Assembly (NCBI RefSeq): GCF_004102025.1 | Contig: NZ_CP025228.1 | Span: 930,001 to 994,000 of the forward strand | Reading direction: 5' to 3' | From: Actinomyces qiguomingii | Lineage (GTDB): Bacteria > Actinomycetota > Actinomycetes > Actinomycetales > Actinomycetaceae | Length of the DNA: 64,000 nt | Shown here: positions 24,796-33,192 of the stretch, one piece after another | Layout of the letters: every line of letters begins with the position of its first letter | Numbering within the stretch: the first letter of the stretch is position 1 | Position numbers and translations under genes: made by a program | Notes under the pieces: generated by a model | Database searches by the model: none | The model's input: the letters and a program-made list of their open reading frames with translations, nothing else | Told to the model about the DNA's origin: nothing

Positions 24796-27564
24796 TCAGG
24801 GCTGAACCCTGGTCTCATCCTCCACACTGAAAACATCCACCTTCAACGCCTGCCCCGTGGTGGTGGCCCTGCCCGACAGGTAGGTGTTCAGACGGACCGC
24901 CCCGCGGCGCTGCAGCCGTGGCTCGTTGTCCGTGGTCTCCAGGCTCCAGGTGGCGGGGGCGGAGGAGTCACCCAACCAGACCTTGGCCCGCAGCGCGGTG
25001 GGCGAGGTGCCGGTCGCCTCGACGATCACATTCACGCGCATCCCCGGAGTGAAGGTGCCTTCGACCGGGACCGTGACCAGTGTGATCTCCTGTGCGCTGA
25101 CGCGCTTGACCAGATATGCGGTGACCTTTCCGCCGGCCAGGACCGTCTTGACCTGGTAGCCGTCGGAGCCGCTTGCGCCGCGTGCGGTGATAGCGGTGTA
25201 GGTGGCGCCGCCGGAGCCGTCCTCGGCGAAGGTGAAGGCGGTGCTGACCCGCGTGGACGTGGAGCTGTAGCCCCGAAGCGTCGCGGATGAACCGCTGCCG
25301 GCCCGGTCCATGGCGATGACGCCGTGTCCGTCGACTCCGGCGGTGAAGCGGTCGGTGGGCGCGACGGACCAGGATCCGCCCCAGCCGCCGGCAACGGCGG
25401 TGTTGAAGTGCTCGTCCCAGACTCCATCCGCGAACCGCGTGTTGCCGCCGAGATCGGCCGTGGATGTGTTCCAGGCCGCATTCACCAGTGCGCCTCGGTC
25501 GACCGTCGTGCCCGTCGGAAGGCCGAGGGCGGAGGCCACGGCGGCGCTGAGCGGCTTGCCGGAGCCCGCGGCCGGAGAGTCGGACCGAATCCGGTAGTCG
25601 CCGCCGTAGTCGGTGATCGTGGTGGTCTCCCGCACGAATACCGGGGAGTTGCCACGGTCGGCGCGCAGGTCGAGTGAGTTCGTGTCCTTGCCGGTGATCG
25701 TCAGTCCCTGTGTCTGCGTCTGCTGCTCGAGGGTTTCGGACACGGCCCAGGAGTCGGGGCTCAGGCCGAAGTTCGTCAGATACAGGTCGGAGCCCGTGCC
25801 GCGGTCGATGTTCTCCGGCCGGACGAACACGTTGTAGTCGGACTCGGCGAGCTGCTCGTTGACGCTGGCGAATCTGCCCTCCGTCTCCCCCGGGCGTCGC
25901 AGGTTCCGGGACGCCTCGACCAGGATCATGTTCTGGTACCGGCGGTTCTTGTTGGCGCCGGGATCGGTGTAGGCGGTCCGCGGCTTGGAGGCGATCACGT
26001 TGTTGATCAGCTCATTGTCCAAGGAGTCCCAGGCCATCGGCTTGGTGGTGTCGCCGCCGTTGTACTCTCCCGCGCTCCACTTCTCGACGTAACCGGCCGG
26101 GCAGGTATCCCACTCCCGCGAAGACAGGTTGCAGGCGTCCACGCGGTTGTCCTCATGCACATAGATGGGGTCCAGCGTGCCCACGATTGTGTTGTTCCAG
26201 ACCTTGTCGCGTGCGCTGCCGGACAGTTGAATGCCGGTCTTGGAGCCCTGGATCAGGTTGGATGCGATCACATTGTCCTGACCGATCTCATCGAGTATGG
26301 CGATTCGGTCGATGTTGATGAAGGTGTTGGCGACCAGCGCGGAGTTGATGACGCCCTCGTCCAGCCACAGGGCGTTGAAGGCGGTTGGACGCGCCTTGTT
26401 CATGCTTAGATCGGAGGAGTCCAGGAGTTCGTTGGAATCGTCCTGGAGGGTCTGGGAGCGGTCGAAAGTATTCGCCTCCACGCGAATGGAGTCGGAGTGG
26501 GTCAGCTTGACATCGGCCACCGTGCAGTACGCGCCGCAAGCGGCGGTGATGAAGCTCTTCGCGCCGTTGCCGGTGAAGGTGTTGCGGTACATGTGCAGGC
26601 GGTGGGCACGATTCGCGCCCAGGCCGTTGGAGCCGTTTCCGGTGAACACGGAGTTGCTCACGGTCACGTCGGTGGCGTTGGCGATGTGCAGCGCGGGGCC
26701 GGCCTGCGAGCCCGAGAAGGTAACGCGATCAATGCGTGAGCTCTTGGCGGCATTGAAGACCATGGTGGCGTTGCCGTTCTTGCCCCAGACCGGATCGATA
26801 TAGTTCCAGGCCTGGATCGGGGCGTAGTTGGTGATCGTCAAGCCGATCACCGAGGCGCCGGTGCCCAGCATGGTCAGCGCGCGACCGTGCTGGATGATCT
26901 CCACGGTCTTGTCGCCCGGATCAGTGCCCAGGACGTACTGGGCGCCGGTATGGGGTCCCTGCACCCAAGAGGATTCGCTGTCTGAATTGCCGACTCGGGC
27001 GGCGATGGCGGGATTCTTCTCAGCGGCCGTGTCCCTAACGTAGAAGGTCATTGTCCCCGGTGTGACCTTGGTGGGATCGTCCACCTGCGTGAGTTCCTCG
27101 CTGGTTCCGTCAGCCCCGACGAAGAACACTGCCTCCGGGTAGCGGGACATGTCGCCGTCGACCTTCTTAGGGTTGGTGGAGGCGTCCTGGTTGAAGCGGA
27201 CGAAGTCGGTGCGCCTGCTGGTCCACACGCCGTTGTTATTGGTGAAGTCCGAGCGGCCGAGCGCCTCCGTGCCGGTGAGCACGGGCTTCGCGCCCTCCTT
27301 GGCCTGGAGCGTGATTCCGTTGAGAACCAACTCGCCCTCGCGGTAAACGCCGTCACCGACTTCAATGGTGGTGCCGGCTTTAGCGGCCTTGAGTGCTGCG
27401 CCGATGGTCTTGAACGGACGCTCGGCGGAGCCGTCGGCCGCCGCGGCATCGGCGGCGGCGTCGACGTGGATGGTGGTGGTCTCGGCGGCGTCGGCCGGAG
27501 CCGCCGGGATCGCTAGTCCCACTAGTGCTAGGAATGTGATGATGGTCAGTACAGTGCGTTGCAT
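24796..27564 (-). CDS. Secreted parallel beta-helix protein with shared C-terminal beta-sandwich domain
   Basis: A 922-residue protein. A signal peptide (residues 1-27, cleavage near ADA-A) precedes a right-handed parallel beta-helix (about 30-700; runs such as NATDVTVSNSVFTGNGSNG and VWNNTIVGTLD). A separate domain from about 715 to the end (DEHFN...GGSWSV...WLGDSSAPATW) resembles the last 200 residues of the protein at 35336-38461. Beta-helix proteins of this type often act on or bind polysaccharide, but no catalytic residues can be assigned. ATG has GGAGG 5 bases upstream, and a good promoter lies at 27594-27621. No sorting signal is present, so it is released or held non-covalently. Confidence 0.87.
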   Translation of the reverse strand: MQRTVLTIITFLALVGLAIPAAPADAAETTTIHVDAAADAAAADGSAERPFKTIGAALKAAKAGTTIEVGDGVYREGELVLNGITLQAKEGAKPVLTGTEALGRSDFTNNNGVWTSRRTDFVRFNQDASTNPKKVDGDMSRYPEAVFFVGADGTSEELTQVDDPTKVTPGTMTFYVRDTAAEKNPAIAARVGNSDSESSWVQGPHTGAQYVLGTDPGDKTVEIIQHGRALTMLGTGASVIGLTITNYAPIQAWNYIDPVWGKNGNATMVFNAAKSSRIDRVTFSGSQAGPALHIANATDVTVSNSVFTGNGSNGLGANRAHRLHMYRNTFTGNGAKSFITAACGAYCTVADVKLTHSDSIRVEANTFDRSQTLQDDSNELLDSSDLSMNKARPTAFNALWLDEGVINSALVANTFINIDRIAILDEIGQDNVIASNLIQGSKTGIQLSGSARDKVWNNTIVGTLDPIYVHEDNRVDACNLSSREWDTCPAGYVEKWSAGEYNGGDTTKPMAWDSLDNELINNVIASKPRTAYTDPGANKNRRYQNMILVEASRNLRRPGETEGRFASVNEQLAESDYNVFVRPENIDRGTGSDLYLTNFGLSPDSWAVSETLEQQTQTQGLTITGKDTNSLDLRADRGNSPVFVRETTTITDYGGDYRIRSDSPAAGSGKPLSAAVASALGLPTGTTVDRGALVNAAWNTSTADLGGNTRFADGVWDEHFNTAVAGGWGGSWSVAPTDRFTAGVDGHGVIAMDRAGSGSSATLRGYSSTSTRVSTAFTFAEDGSGGATYTAITARGASGSDGYQVKTVLAGGKVTAYLVKRVSAQEITLVTVPVEGTFTPGMRVNVIVEATGTSPTALRAKVWLGDSSAPATWSLETTDNEPRLQRRGAVRLNTYLSGRATTTGQALKVDVFSVEDETRVQP

Positions 27565-27593
27565 GATGTCCTCCAAGGCAGGGTGACGGGACC

Positions 27594-27621
27594 AACATAG
27601 CACATCAAGGTTGTATTACAA
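27594..27621 (-). promoter_or_regulatory. Promoter of the beta-helix protein gene
   Basis: On the minus strand TTGTAA (27621-27616) and TATGTT (27599-27594) are separated by 16 bp, and TGC precedes the -10 box as an extended -10. The predicted transcript start is about 25 bases upstream of the ATG. The same TATGTT box with a 16-bp spacer occurs ahead of the Wzz-like gene at 41116. Confidence 0.5.
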
Positions 27622-27712
27622 GGATAGCGGCTGCGACTCTTCGATTCGCACTCCGGCATGTGGCGTTATAGTGCGGAAATGTCGCGATCGGCTCGTCGCC
27701 AGGTTTGGCGGA

Positions 27713-28396
27713 CTACTCGGCGGGCGGTTCGATGTCCCGGTTGCGGGGCGTGTGGTTACGGGGGGACTCGGCCTGTGGGGCGGCGGGATCATCGCGGTCT
27801 GTGGAGCGCATGCGGAGTATCGTCAGTGTTACCGCCATGCCGACGGCGAGCCCCGCGACGCCGCCGTACAGTCCGTAGCGGGCGGTGGAGGGACCGGATG
27901 GCTCCTGCGGGAAGGAGGCCACGTCGACGTCGGTCAAGGACAGAGCCGTCTCGTCCTGGGGCTTCACGGTCAGGCCGGCAACGACATTTCGCAGCGCCAC
28001 GACCTCGGCCTCGACTATGGCGTGGGCGCTTTCCGCGGAGGTGGTGGTGGCGGAGATGTTGATGATGAGGCTGTTAGTCGAGGTAGACACCGAGACCGCG
28101 CGCTTGACTTCAGAGTGATCGATGCCCGTGGCCTGGGAAACCTCGCTTAGAACCGAGTCCGAGGTGCTGAGCTGGACGATCGTGGGCATGATCCCGGTGA
28201 TGATGTTGGTAGCGGAGGAGACTCCGCGTTTACCGCTGTCACTGTCCGCCGCCACCAGTGCGCTGGCGCGCGAGGTGTAAACGGGCGTGCTCGTGATGGC
28301 CAGGCCAGCGCCGACGAGGCCTCCCAGCAGGGCGTGTACCAGCAGAAGGGGCGCAAACTTGCGCAGCAGGACGCTGATGGCTCCATCGGGATTCAT
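27713..28396 (-). CDS. Wzz/YveK-like polysaccharide chain-length protein, copy 1
   Basis: A 227-residue protein with two membrane segments (about residues 15-35 and 170-192) flanking an extracytoplasmic Wzz-type domain (VYTSRASALVAAD, NSLIINISATTTSAE). It lacks a tyrosine-kinase domain. Such proteins set chain length of exported polysaccharides. ATG has AAGGAA 8 bases upstream. It is the third gene after the GDPD-like and unknown genes. It is a paralogue of the gene at 40505-41116; both carry the same layout and a T-x-I-x-P-T-L/I-V-x-x-S/F pattern after the first membrane segment. Confidence 0.87.
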   Translation of the reverse strand: MNPDGAISVLLRKFAPLLLVHALLGGLVGAGLAITSTPVYTSRASALVAADSDSGKRGVSSATNIITGIMPTIVQLSTSDSVLSEVSQATGIDHSEVKRAVSVSTSTNSLIINISATTTSAESAHAIVEAEVVALRNVVAGLTVKPQDETALSLTDVDVASFPQEPSGPSTARYGLYGGVAGLAVGMAVTLTILRMRSTDRDDPAAPQAESPRNHTPRNRDIEPPAE

Positions 28397-28520
28397 CGTT
28401 TGGTTCCTTTCGCTCGGCGCGTGTCTCGCGCCGCCCTCGGCCCGCCGGTCAGCTACTGGCCGGGCCCGCGCGCCAGCTGGCGGAGCTGGTCGCAGTGCGC
28501 AATGTCCCCGACTGGCAGGA

Positions 28521-29102
28521 TCAGGCGATCCTGAACGGGGCCCGGCTCGATGCTACGACGGGCACCGAGCCGATAAGGCCAAGTCCGGGGAACTTTACCT
28601 CTACCTCCCCGTCGCCCTCAATGCCGTCGAAGGCGACGAAGGTGGTGTTGAAGTTCGCGTCCGGGCGGGTGTCAGAGATCGCGGGCTGTTCACTGAGCGG
28701 GCGCAGGGCAATGCCCCGTTGAAGGGACAGCAGCCGTATGCCGTCGGGCGTGTAACCGGTGGAGTCCCCTCTGAAGGCGCCGGTGTGGGTGAGCAGATCG
28801 GTGCCGGGCCGACTCGCCGCCACCCGCAGGACGGTCATGCCGCCGATGACGGACGCCGGGCCGATGATCAGTTCTCCCGCGGGATGCTCCTGCGTGGAGG
28901 ATTCGGGTGCGGTGGGGGTGGGCTGTGCGAGGGTGCCCGGTGCACTGGGTTCATGTCGCGTCCGGGGGCGGTGTCGAGCTGCCGTCCCTATTGCGCCAGC
29001 CACCGCGACGGCGGCGGCTAACAGGCCCAGGCGCCGCCGGCTCAGTCGCGGTCGCGATGGTGCGGATGCGGGGGGCCCGTCGGGTGGCGGTGCGATGCTC
29101 AT
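28521..29102 (-). CDS. Unrecognised membrane-anchored protein of the polysaccharide region
   Basis: A 193-residue protein with a Pro-rich N-terminus, a basic stretch (RPRLSRRR) and one membrane segment (about 25-40). A Pro/Thr/Ser-rich linker and an extracytoplasmic C-terminal region of about 110 residues follow (ELIIGPASVIGGMTVLRVA, TFVAFDGIEGDGEVEVKFP). I do not recognise a family. The start is the ATG that overlaps the GDPD-like stop by 4 bp (ATGA); another ATG lies two codons upstream. It is sandwiched between the GDPD-like and Wzz-like genes, so a role in polymer modification or export is likely but unproven. Confidence 0.75.
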   Translation of the reverse strand: MSIAPPPDGPPASAPSRPRLSRRRLGLLAAAVAVAGAIGTAARHRPRTRHEPSAPGTLAQPTPTAPESSTQEHPAGELIIGPASVIGGMTVLRVAASRPGTDLLTHTGAFRGDSTGYTPDGIRLLSLQRGIALRPLSEQPAISDTRPDANFNTTFVAFDGIEGDGEVEVKFPGLGLIGSVPVVASSRAPFRIA

Positions 29103-29962
29103 GACCATGCAATCCCGTCCACTTTGGCGCACATGGCGCCGATTGCTCCGCGCTCGAAGCAGATGTCGACCGCCTGCTGACCGTCGCAGATGTGCCCAAT
29201 GAGCGGTAATCCGTAATCCGCGGCGGTTCGCCAGGTCGTCGCGCTAGCGTTCCAGGGCACGCCGAACAGGTCCCAGTAAGGGGCCCAATCCGCCGCCTTG
29301 CCGCTGATGATGTCCTCCTCATAGGCGTAACCCCAGGTGCGGAATCCGGCGGCGCGCCAGATCTCGGCCAACCAGGTGGCATCCCCGTAGAACTTCAGGA
29401 TCGTGTGCCCGGGGTCCAACCAGGGCAGGTAGGTCTCGTGGGCGGCGCCGCTGTGCTTGGGGTCGATGAACAGCACATGGTCCTCCCCGTAGGCGGCCTG
29501 AAGGTCGGTGAGTCGGATGAGGGGCTCACCCCGAGTGGTGTAGGCCCGCGCCTGGTCCCAGGTCATCTGGGATACGCGCGTGTCCGGTGCCTGCCCGTCA
29601 ACGGCCTGCAAGTCCTTGTCATGTACGCCCACGGCAACGCCGTCCGCGGTGAGGTTGAAACTGAATTCCAGGGCGGGCACGTTCCGGGCGACCGACTCGC
29701 TGTATGCGCGCAGACTCATCTCGGGCCAGTCCGCCGAGCCGCCACGGTGGGCGATGATCCACCCGTCGGCGTCCAGCAGCGTGTCCACGTCCACCTCCGC
29801 CGGTTGGGTCAGGGCGGTGGGCGTGCTGGCCACGCTGTGATCCTCTGCCCCACGAACTGTCAGGTTGATGCTGCTGATCAGCGGCGCCTGCTCCAACCGG
29901 GGCGCGCGGCGCGGTGGGTCCGTAAGCGCCCGCGGGCCGGCCGAGCCGGGTACTTCAATCAT
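29099..29962 (-). CDS. Divergent glycerophosphodiester phosphodiesterase (GDPD) family protein
   Basis: A 287-residue TIM-barrel protein of the GDPD/UgpQ type. The N-terminal catalytic motif AHRGGSADWPE lies near residue 70 and the second catalytic HD (GVHDKDL) near 112; FIDPKHSG is the middle strand. The metal-ligand motif normally E-x-D reads EFSF, so the Asp is replaced by Ser, and the PEN triad is PEM. No signal peptide is seen, so it is probably cytoplasmic or non-classically secreted. ATG has AGAAGGAC upstream. It is the first gene of the leftward set with the unknown protein and Wzz-like protein. It may hydrolyse glycerol-phosphate groups, or be a binding protein. Confidence 0.8.
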   Translation of the reverse strand: MIEVPGSAGPRALTDPPRRAPRLEQAPLISSINLTVRGAEDHSVASTPTALTQPAEVDVDTLLDADGWIIAHRGGSADWPEMSLRAYSESVARNVPALEFSFNLTADGVAVGVHDKDLQAVDGQAPDTRVSQMTWDQARAYTTRGEPLIRLTDLQAAYGEDHVLFIDPKHSGAAHETYLPWLDPGHTILKFYGDATWLAEIWRAAGFRTWGYAYEEDIISGKAADWAPYWDLFGVPWNASATTWRTAADYGLPLIGHICDGQQAVDICFERGAIGAMCAKVDGIAWS

Positions 29963-30117
29963 TCGGGATTGTCCTTCTGTGCCGGCACGGGCACGGGGTT
30001 GGCGTTAATCAGCGGCTGTCCAGCTTATCTCAACAGCCCGGTTTCAAGCCCCGTGCGGGCATGGCCGGGCCGGGACCGTGTTGCTGTTGTTGATGGCAAA
30101 CGGGGGATGCGCGAAAG

Positions 30118-30146
30118 GCCGGCACAGTATGAGACACTGTGCCGGC
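30118..30146. other. Perfect 11-bp hairpin between the GDPD-like gene and tRNA-Gln
   Basis: 30118-30128 (GCCGGCACAGT) pairs perfectly with 30136-30146 around a 7-base loop. It looks like a strong intrinsic terminator, yet the flanking genes diverge, so no gene runs into it from either side within the window. It may insulate the two promoters or sit in a leader. Confidence 0.55.
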
Positions 30147-30179
30147 GTCGGAGCCACCCGGTGGTGGTGGCCGCGATCT

Positions 30180-30251
30180 TCCGCCCTGGTGTAGAGGCAG
30201 CACGCAGGCCTTTGGAGCCTTGAGGCCCGGGTTCGAATCCTGGGGGCGGAG
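30180..30251 (+). tRNA. tRNA-Gln (UUG)
   Basis: A 72-base cloverleaf. The acceptor stem TCCGCCC (30180-30186) pairs with GGGCGGA (30244-30250), the D arm is GTG...CAC, the anticodon loop is CTTTGGA (30210-30216) with anticodon TTG, and the T arm is CCGGG-TTCGAAT-CCTGG. The outermost anticodon-stem pair (C205/T221) is a mismatch. CCA is not encoded. Its place just upstream of glmU and prs is the common actinobacterial order. Confidence 0.92.
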
Positions 30252-30411
30252 CCGGACGGTCCATGACGCCGAACGGCGGATGGCGGGCCGGCGCCCCCGT
30301 CGCGGCCGCGATGCGGACGTCGGGTTGGGGGCTGTCCGTGCACGACGTAGGATTGAGCCGCCGGGCCGCCAGTGGCCTGAGGCGTTGTGACGCCGAGTGA
30401 GAAGAGGACCC

Positions 30412-31410
30412 GTGGCTTCTACCTCCCCCGCAGCCGTAATCGTCATGGCCGCCGGCAAGGGCACCCGCATGCGCTCGTCGCTGCCCAAGGTGCTCCACCG
30501 CATCGGTGGCCGCAGCCTGCTCGAGCACGCCGTCGTGGCAGCGCGTGGTCTTAGGCCCGAACACCTGGTGGTGGTGGTGCGCCACGAGCGCGAGCAGGTG
30601 GTCGCCGCTCTGGCGCAATTCGCCCCCGACGCCACCGCCGCGGATCAGGATGAAATCCCCGGAACGGGGCGTGCCGTCGCCTGTGGTCTGGCGGCCCTGC
30701 CGGAGGAACTGGCCGGGCCGGTGGTGGTGACCAGCGGTGATGTGCCGCTTCTGGACGCGGACACCCTCCTGGCGCTGGTGCAACAGCACGTGGAGCATGA
30801 TGATGCCGTCACCGTGCTCACCACCGTGCTGGACGATCCCACCGGGTACGGGCGCATCCTGCGCGACGACGACGGCGCCGTGGCCGGAATCGTCGAGCAG
30901 CGCGACGCCACCGCCGCTCAGCTCGCCGTCAAGGAGGTCAACGCCGGCGTCTACGTCTTCGACGCCGCCCACCTGCGCCGGGCCCTGGCCACCCTGGGCA
31001 CGGACAATGACCAGGGCGAGGTTTATCTCACCGACGTCGTCGCCCACGCGCACCGCGAGGGCCGGGCCACCTCGGCCCGGGCCGTCACCGACCACTGGCT
31101 GGTAGAGGGCTGCAATGACCGTGCCCAGCTCGCGGCGCTGGGCGGTGAGCTGAACCGGCGCACGCTGAAGGCCTGGATGGAGCGGGGTGTGGGGGTGGTG
31201 GATCCGGCCGGCACCTGGGTGGATGTCACCGTCGAACTTGCCCGCGACGTCCGCCTGGAGCCCGGTGTCCTGCTGCGTGGAACCACGCGGGTGGGCCAGG
31301 GCGCCGTCGTCGGCCCCTATTGCGTGCTTACGGACGCCGATATTCCCGCCGGCGCCGTCGTCGCCCCCTTCAGCCTGCTCGACGGCGACGCCCCCGCGGC
31401 GCGGCTATAG
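30412..31410 (+). CDS. glmU: GlmU uridylyltransferase domain without the acetyltransferase domain
   Basis: A 332-residue protein; bifunctional GlmU is usually about 450-500. The pyrophosphorylase domain is intact: MAAGKGTRMRSSLPKVL near residue 11, GTGRAVACGL, VTSGDVPLLDAD, and EVNAGVYVFD. It makes UDP-GlcNAc from UTP and GlcNAc-1-phosphate. The C-terminal left-handed beta-helix stops after the first coils (GTTRVGQGAVVGPYCVLTD) and the region that carries the acetyltransferase His and acetyl-CoA-binding residues is missing. prs begins 49 bp later, so no remnant follows. GTG at 30412 has GAGGA upstream. GlcNAc-1-phosphate must therefore come from another acetyltransferase or route. Confidence 0.9.
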   Translation: MASTSPAAVIVMAAGKGTRMRSSLPKVLHRIGGRSLLEHAVVAARGLRPEHLVVVVRHEREQVVAALAQFAPDATAADQDEIPGTGRAVACGLAALPEELAGPVVVTSGDVPLLDADTLLALVQQHVEHDDAVTVLTTVLDDPTGYGRILRDDDGAVAGIVEQRDATAAQLAVKEVNAGVYVFDAAHLRRALATLGTDNDQGEVYLTDVVAHAHREGRATSARAVTDHWLVEGCNDRAQLAALGGELNRRTLKAWMERGVGVVDPAGTWVDVTVELARDVRLEPGVLLRGTTRVGQGAVVGPYCVLTDADIPAGAVVAPFSLLDGDAPAARL

Positions 31411-31459
31411 ACCGGCCCCGAGCTCACCGACCCACCGGCCACGAGAGAGGAACCACGTC

Positions 31460-32434
31460 ATGACCGGCATCATCACCAAGGGCGAGAAACGGCTTGTCAT
31501 CGCCTCGGGCCGGGCCCATCCGCAGCTCGCCCAGGATGTGGCCGCAGAACTGGGCACCGAGGTACTGTCCTCCACCGCCTACGACTTCGCCAATGGTGAG
31601 ACCTACGTGCGCTTCAACGAGTCGGTGCGGGGCTGCGACGTATTCGTCATGCAGTCCCACGGTGACCGTGTCAACGACTGGATCATGGAACAGCTCATCA
31701 TGGTCGATGCGCTCAAACGCGCCTCCGCCAAGCGCATCACCGTGGTCGCCCCCTTCTACCCCTACGCCCGGCAGGACAAGAAGCACCTGGGGCGCGAGCC
31801 GATCTCCGCCCGCCTGGTGGCAGATCTGTGCAAGACCGCGGGAGCCGACCGCATTATGAGTGTGGACCTGCACTCCAGCCAGGAGCAGGGATTCTTCGAC
31901 GGCCCCTGGGATCACCTGTGGGCGCAGCCGGTGCTGGTGGACTACATCCGCCGTCGTATCGACGCGGCCAATGCGGCCGTCGTCTCCCCGGACGCCGGCC
32001 GCATCCGGGTGGCCGAGCGCTGGGCCAATGCCATGGGGGGAGTGCCGCTGGCCTTCATCCACAAGACCCGCGACATCACCCGCCCCAACGAGTCCGTGGC
32101 CAACCGTGTGGTTGGCGATGTAGAGGGGCGCTCCTGCGTGCTGGTGGATGACATGATTGACACCGGCGGCACCATCGCCAAGGCCGTGCAGGTGCTGCTC
32201 GCCTCCGGCGCCAAAGACGTGATCGTCGCGGCCACCCACGGCGTGCTCTCCGGCCCCGCCGTCGAGCGGTTGTCGGGCTGCGGCGCCCGCGAGGTGGTGG
32301 TGACCGACACCCTGCCCATCGCCCCCGGCAAACGCTTCGACGCCCTGACCGTGCTGCCGATCGCGCCGCTGCTGGCCCGCGCCATCAAGGCCGTCTTCGA
32401 TGACGGCTCGGTGACCAGCCTGTTCGAGTCCTGA
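31460..32434 (+). CDS. prs: Ribose-phosphate pyrophosphokinase (PRPP synthetase)
   Basis: A 324-residue enzyme making PRPP from ribose-5-phosphate and ATP for nucleotide, His and Trp synthesis. Visible motifs are FANGETYVRFNESVRG (near 34), YARQDKKHLGREPISARL (about 97-114), DLHSSQEQGFFD and the PRPP-binding loop VLVDDMIDTGGTI near 228. The ATG follows AGAGAGGAACC. It is the second gene after glmU, 49 bp apart, in the usual actinobacterial pair. Confidence 0.97.
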   Translation: MTGIITKGEKRLVIASGRAHPQLAQDVAAELGTEVLSSTAYDFANGETYVRFNESVRGCDVFVMQSHGDRVNDWIMEQLIMVDALKRASAKRITVVAPFYPYARQDKKHLGREPISARLVADLCKTAGADRIMSVDLHSSQEQGFFDGPWDHLWAQPVLVDYIRRRIDAANAAVVSPDAGRIRVAERWANAMGGVPLAFIHKTRDITRPNESVANRVVGDVEGRSCVLVDDMIDTGGTIAKAVQVLLASGAKDVIVAATHGVLSGPAVERLSGCGAREVVVTDTLPIAPGKRFDALTVLPIAPLLARAIKAVFDDGSVTSLFES

Positions 32435-32437
32435 GCG

Positions 32438-32458
32438 CTGAGCCCTCAGCCGGCTCAG
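32438..32458 (+). terminator. Terminator between prs and the deacetylase
   Basis: CTGAGCC (32438-32444) pairs with GGCTCAG (32452-32458) around a 7-base loop, directly after the prs stop. It lies between convergent genes and could serve both. Confidence 0.5.
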
Positions 32459-32483
32459 TGGGCGAAACCTCAGTGGGCGAAAC
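32454..32483 (-). repeat. 15-bp tandem duplication of the deacetylase stop region
   Basis: CTCAGTGGGCGAAAC occurs at 32454-32468 and again at 32469-32483. The second copy is the last codons and stop of the deacetylase gene (minus strand), so the stop-codon context is duplicated just downstream of itself. Confidence 0.85.
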
Positions 32484-33192
32484 TCAGCCTGCGCACCGCG
32501 CGTCCCCGGGTCAGCGCCGGTCCCAGCGCGACCGCCCGCAGTTCACGCTCCGCAAGGCCCGCGAGCACCTCGGTTAGCAGGGCGACCTTGTCGACTCCGC
32601 CGACGGCCGCCTCCGTGGCCAGATCGCTTGCGTCGGCGGCGCCGTCGTGGGCGAGCAGAATCGCCCCGGGCACGGCGTCGCGCAGGGCCCGCACCACGCG
32701 CTCCTTGTGGGTGACGTCCTTCCAGTCCCAGGTAGTGCCCGACCACAGCACGGTGGTCAGCCCAGCCGCCGATGCGGCCAGACGGGTGCGCGGAGACTGT
32801 GCGCCATGCGGCGGACGGAACCAACGCACCGGGACCTGGGAGATGTCCTCCAGTTCGGCGCGGGCGTCCCGCAGCCAGGGGCCGAGTTCGTGGCGGGGCA
32901 GGGTGGTGACCCGGCGGTGGTCTAGGCCGTGCAACGCCACCTCGTTACCCGCCCGGACGAGTTCGCGCACGAGCGCGGGGCTGCGGCGCGCCCGCGTCAG
33001 CAGCATGAAGAAGGTCGCCTGGGCCTCGTGCTCGGCCAGGACGGAGGCGAGAGCCTCGGTGCTGCCGGGCAGGGGGCCGTCATCGAAGGTTAGAACCACC
33101 TGCCGGGCAGCGGTGCGCACACTCATCACCGAGCCCAGTACTGGAGCCGCAAGCGCATCCGCAGGGCGTCTGAGCAGGGATTTCACGGTCAT
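32470..33192 (-). CDS. Polysaccharide deacetylase (NodB homology, CE4)
   Basis: A 240-residue CE4 domain with all core motifs: TFDDGP (residue 35), H-x3-H as HGLDH (near 88), RWFRPPHGAQSP (near 122), and LLAHDG near 180. It removes N-acetyl groups from GlcNAc-containing glycans using a bound metal. No clear signal peptide is present, though a hydrophobic stretch near residues 14-25 may anchor it. The start ATG overlaps the upstream glycosyltransferase stop (ATGA), so the pair probably works on the same polymer. Confidence 0.93.
   Translation of the reverse strand: MTVKSLLRRPADALAAPVLGSVMSVRTAARQVVLTFDDGPLPGSTEALASVLAEHEAQATFFMLLTRARRSPALVRELVRAGNEVALHGLDHRRVTTLPRHELGPWLRDARAELEDISQVPVRWFRPPHGAQSPRTRLAASAAGLTTVLWSGTTWDWKDVTHKERVVRALRDAVPGAILLAHDGAADASDLATEAAVGGVDKVALLTEVLAGLAERELRAVALGPALTRGRAVRRLSFAH

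Noticed and set aside
31400..31460. Frameshift hiding the GlmU acetyltransferase domain
   Set aside because: Only 49 bp separate the glmU stop from prs, too short for any remnant in any frame.
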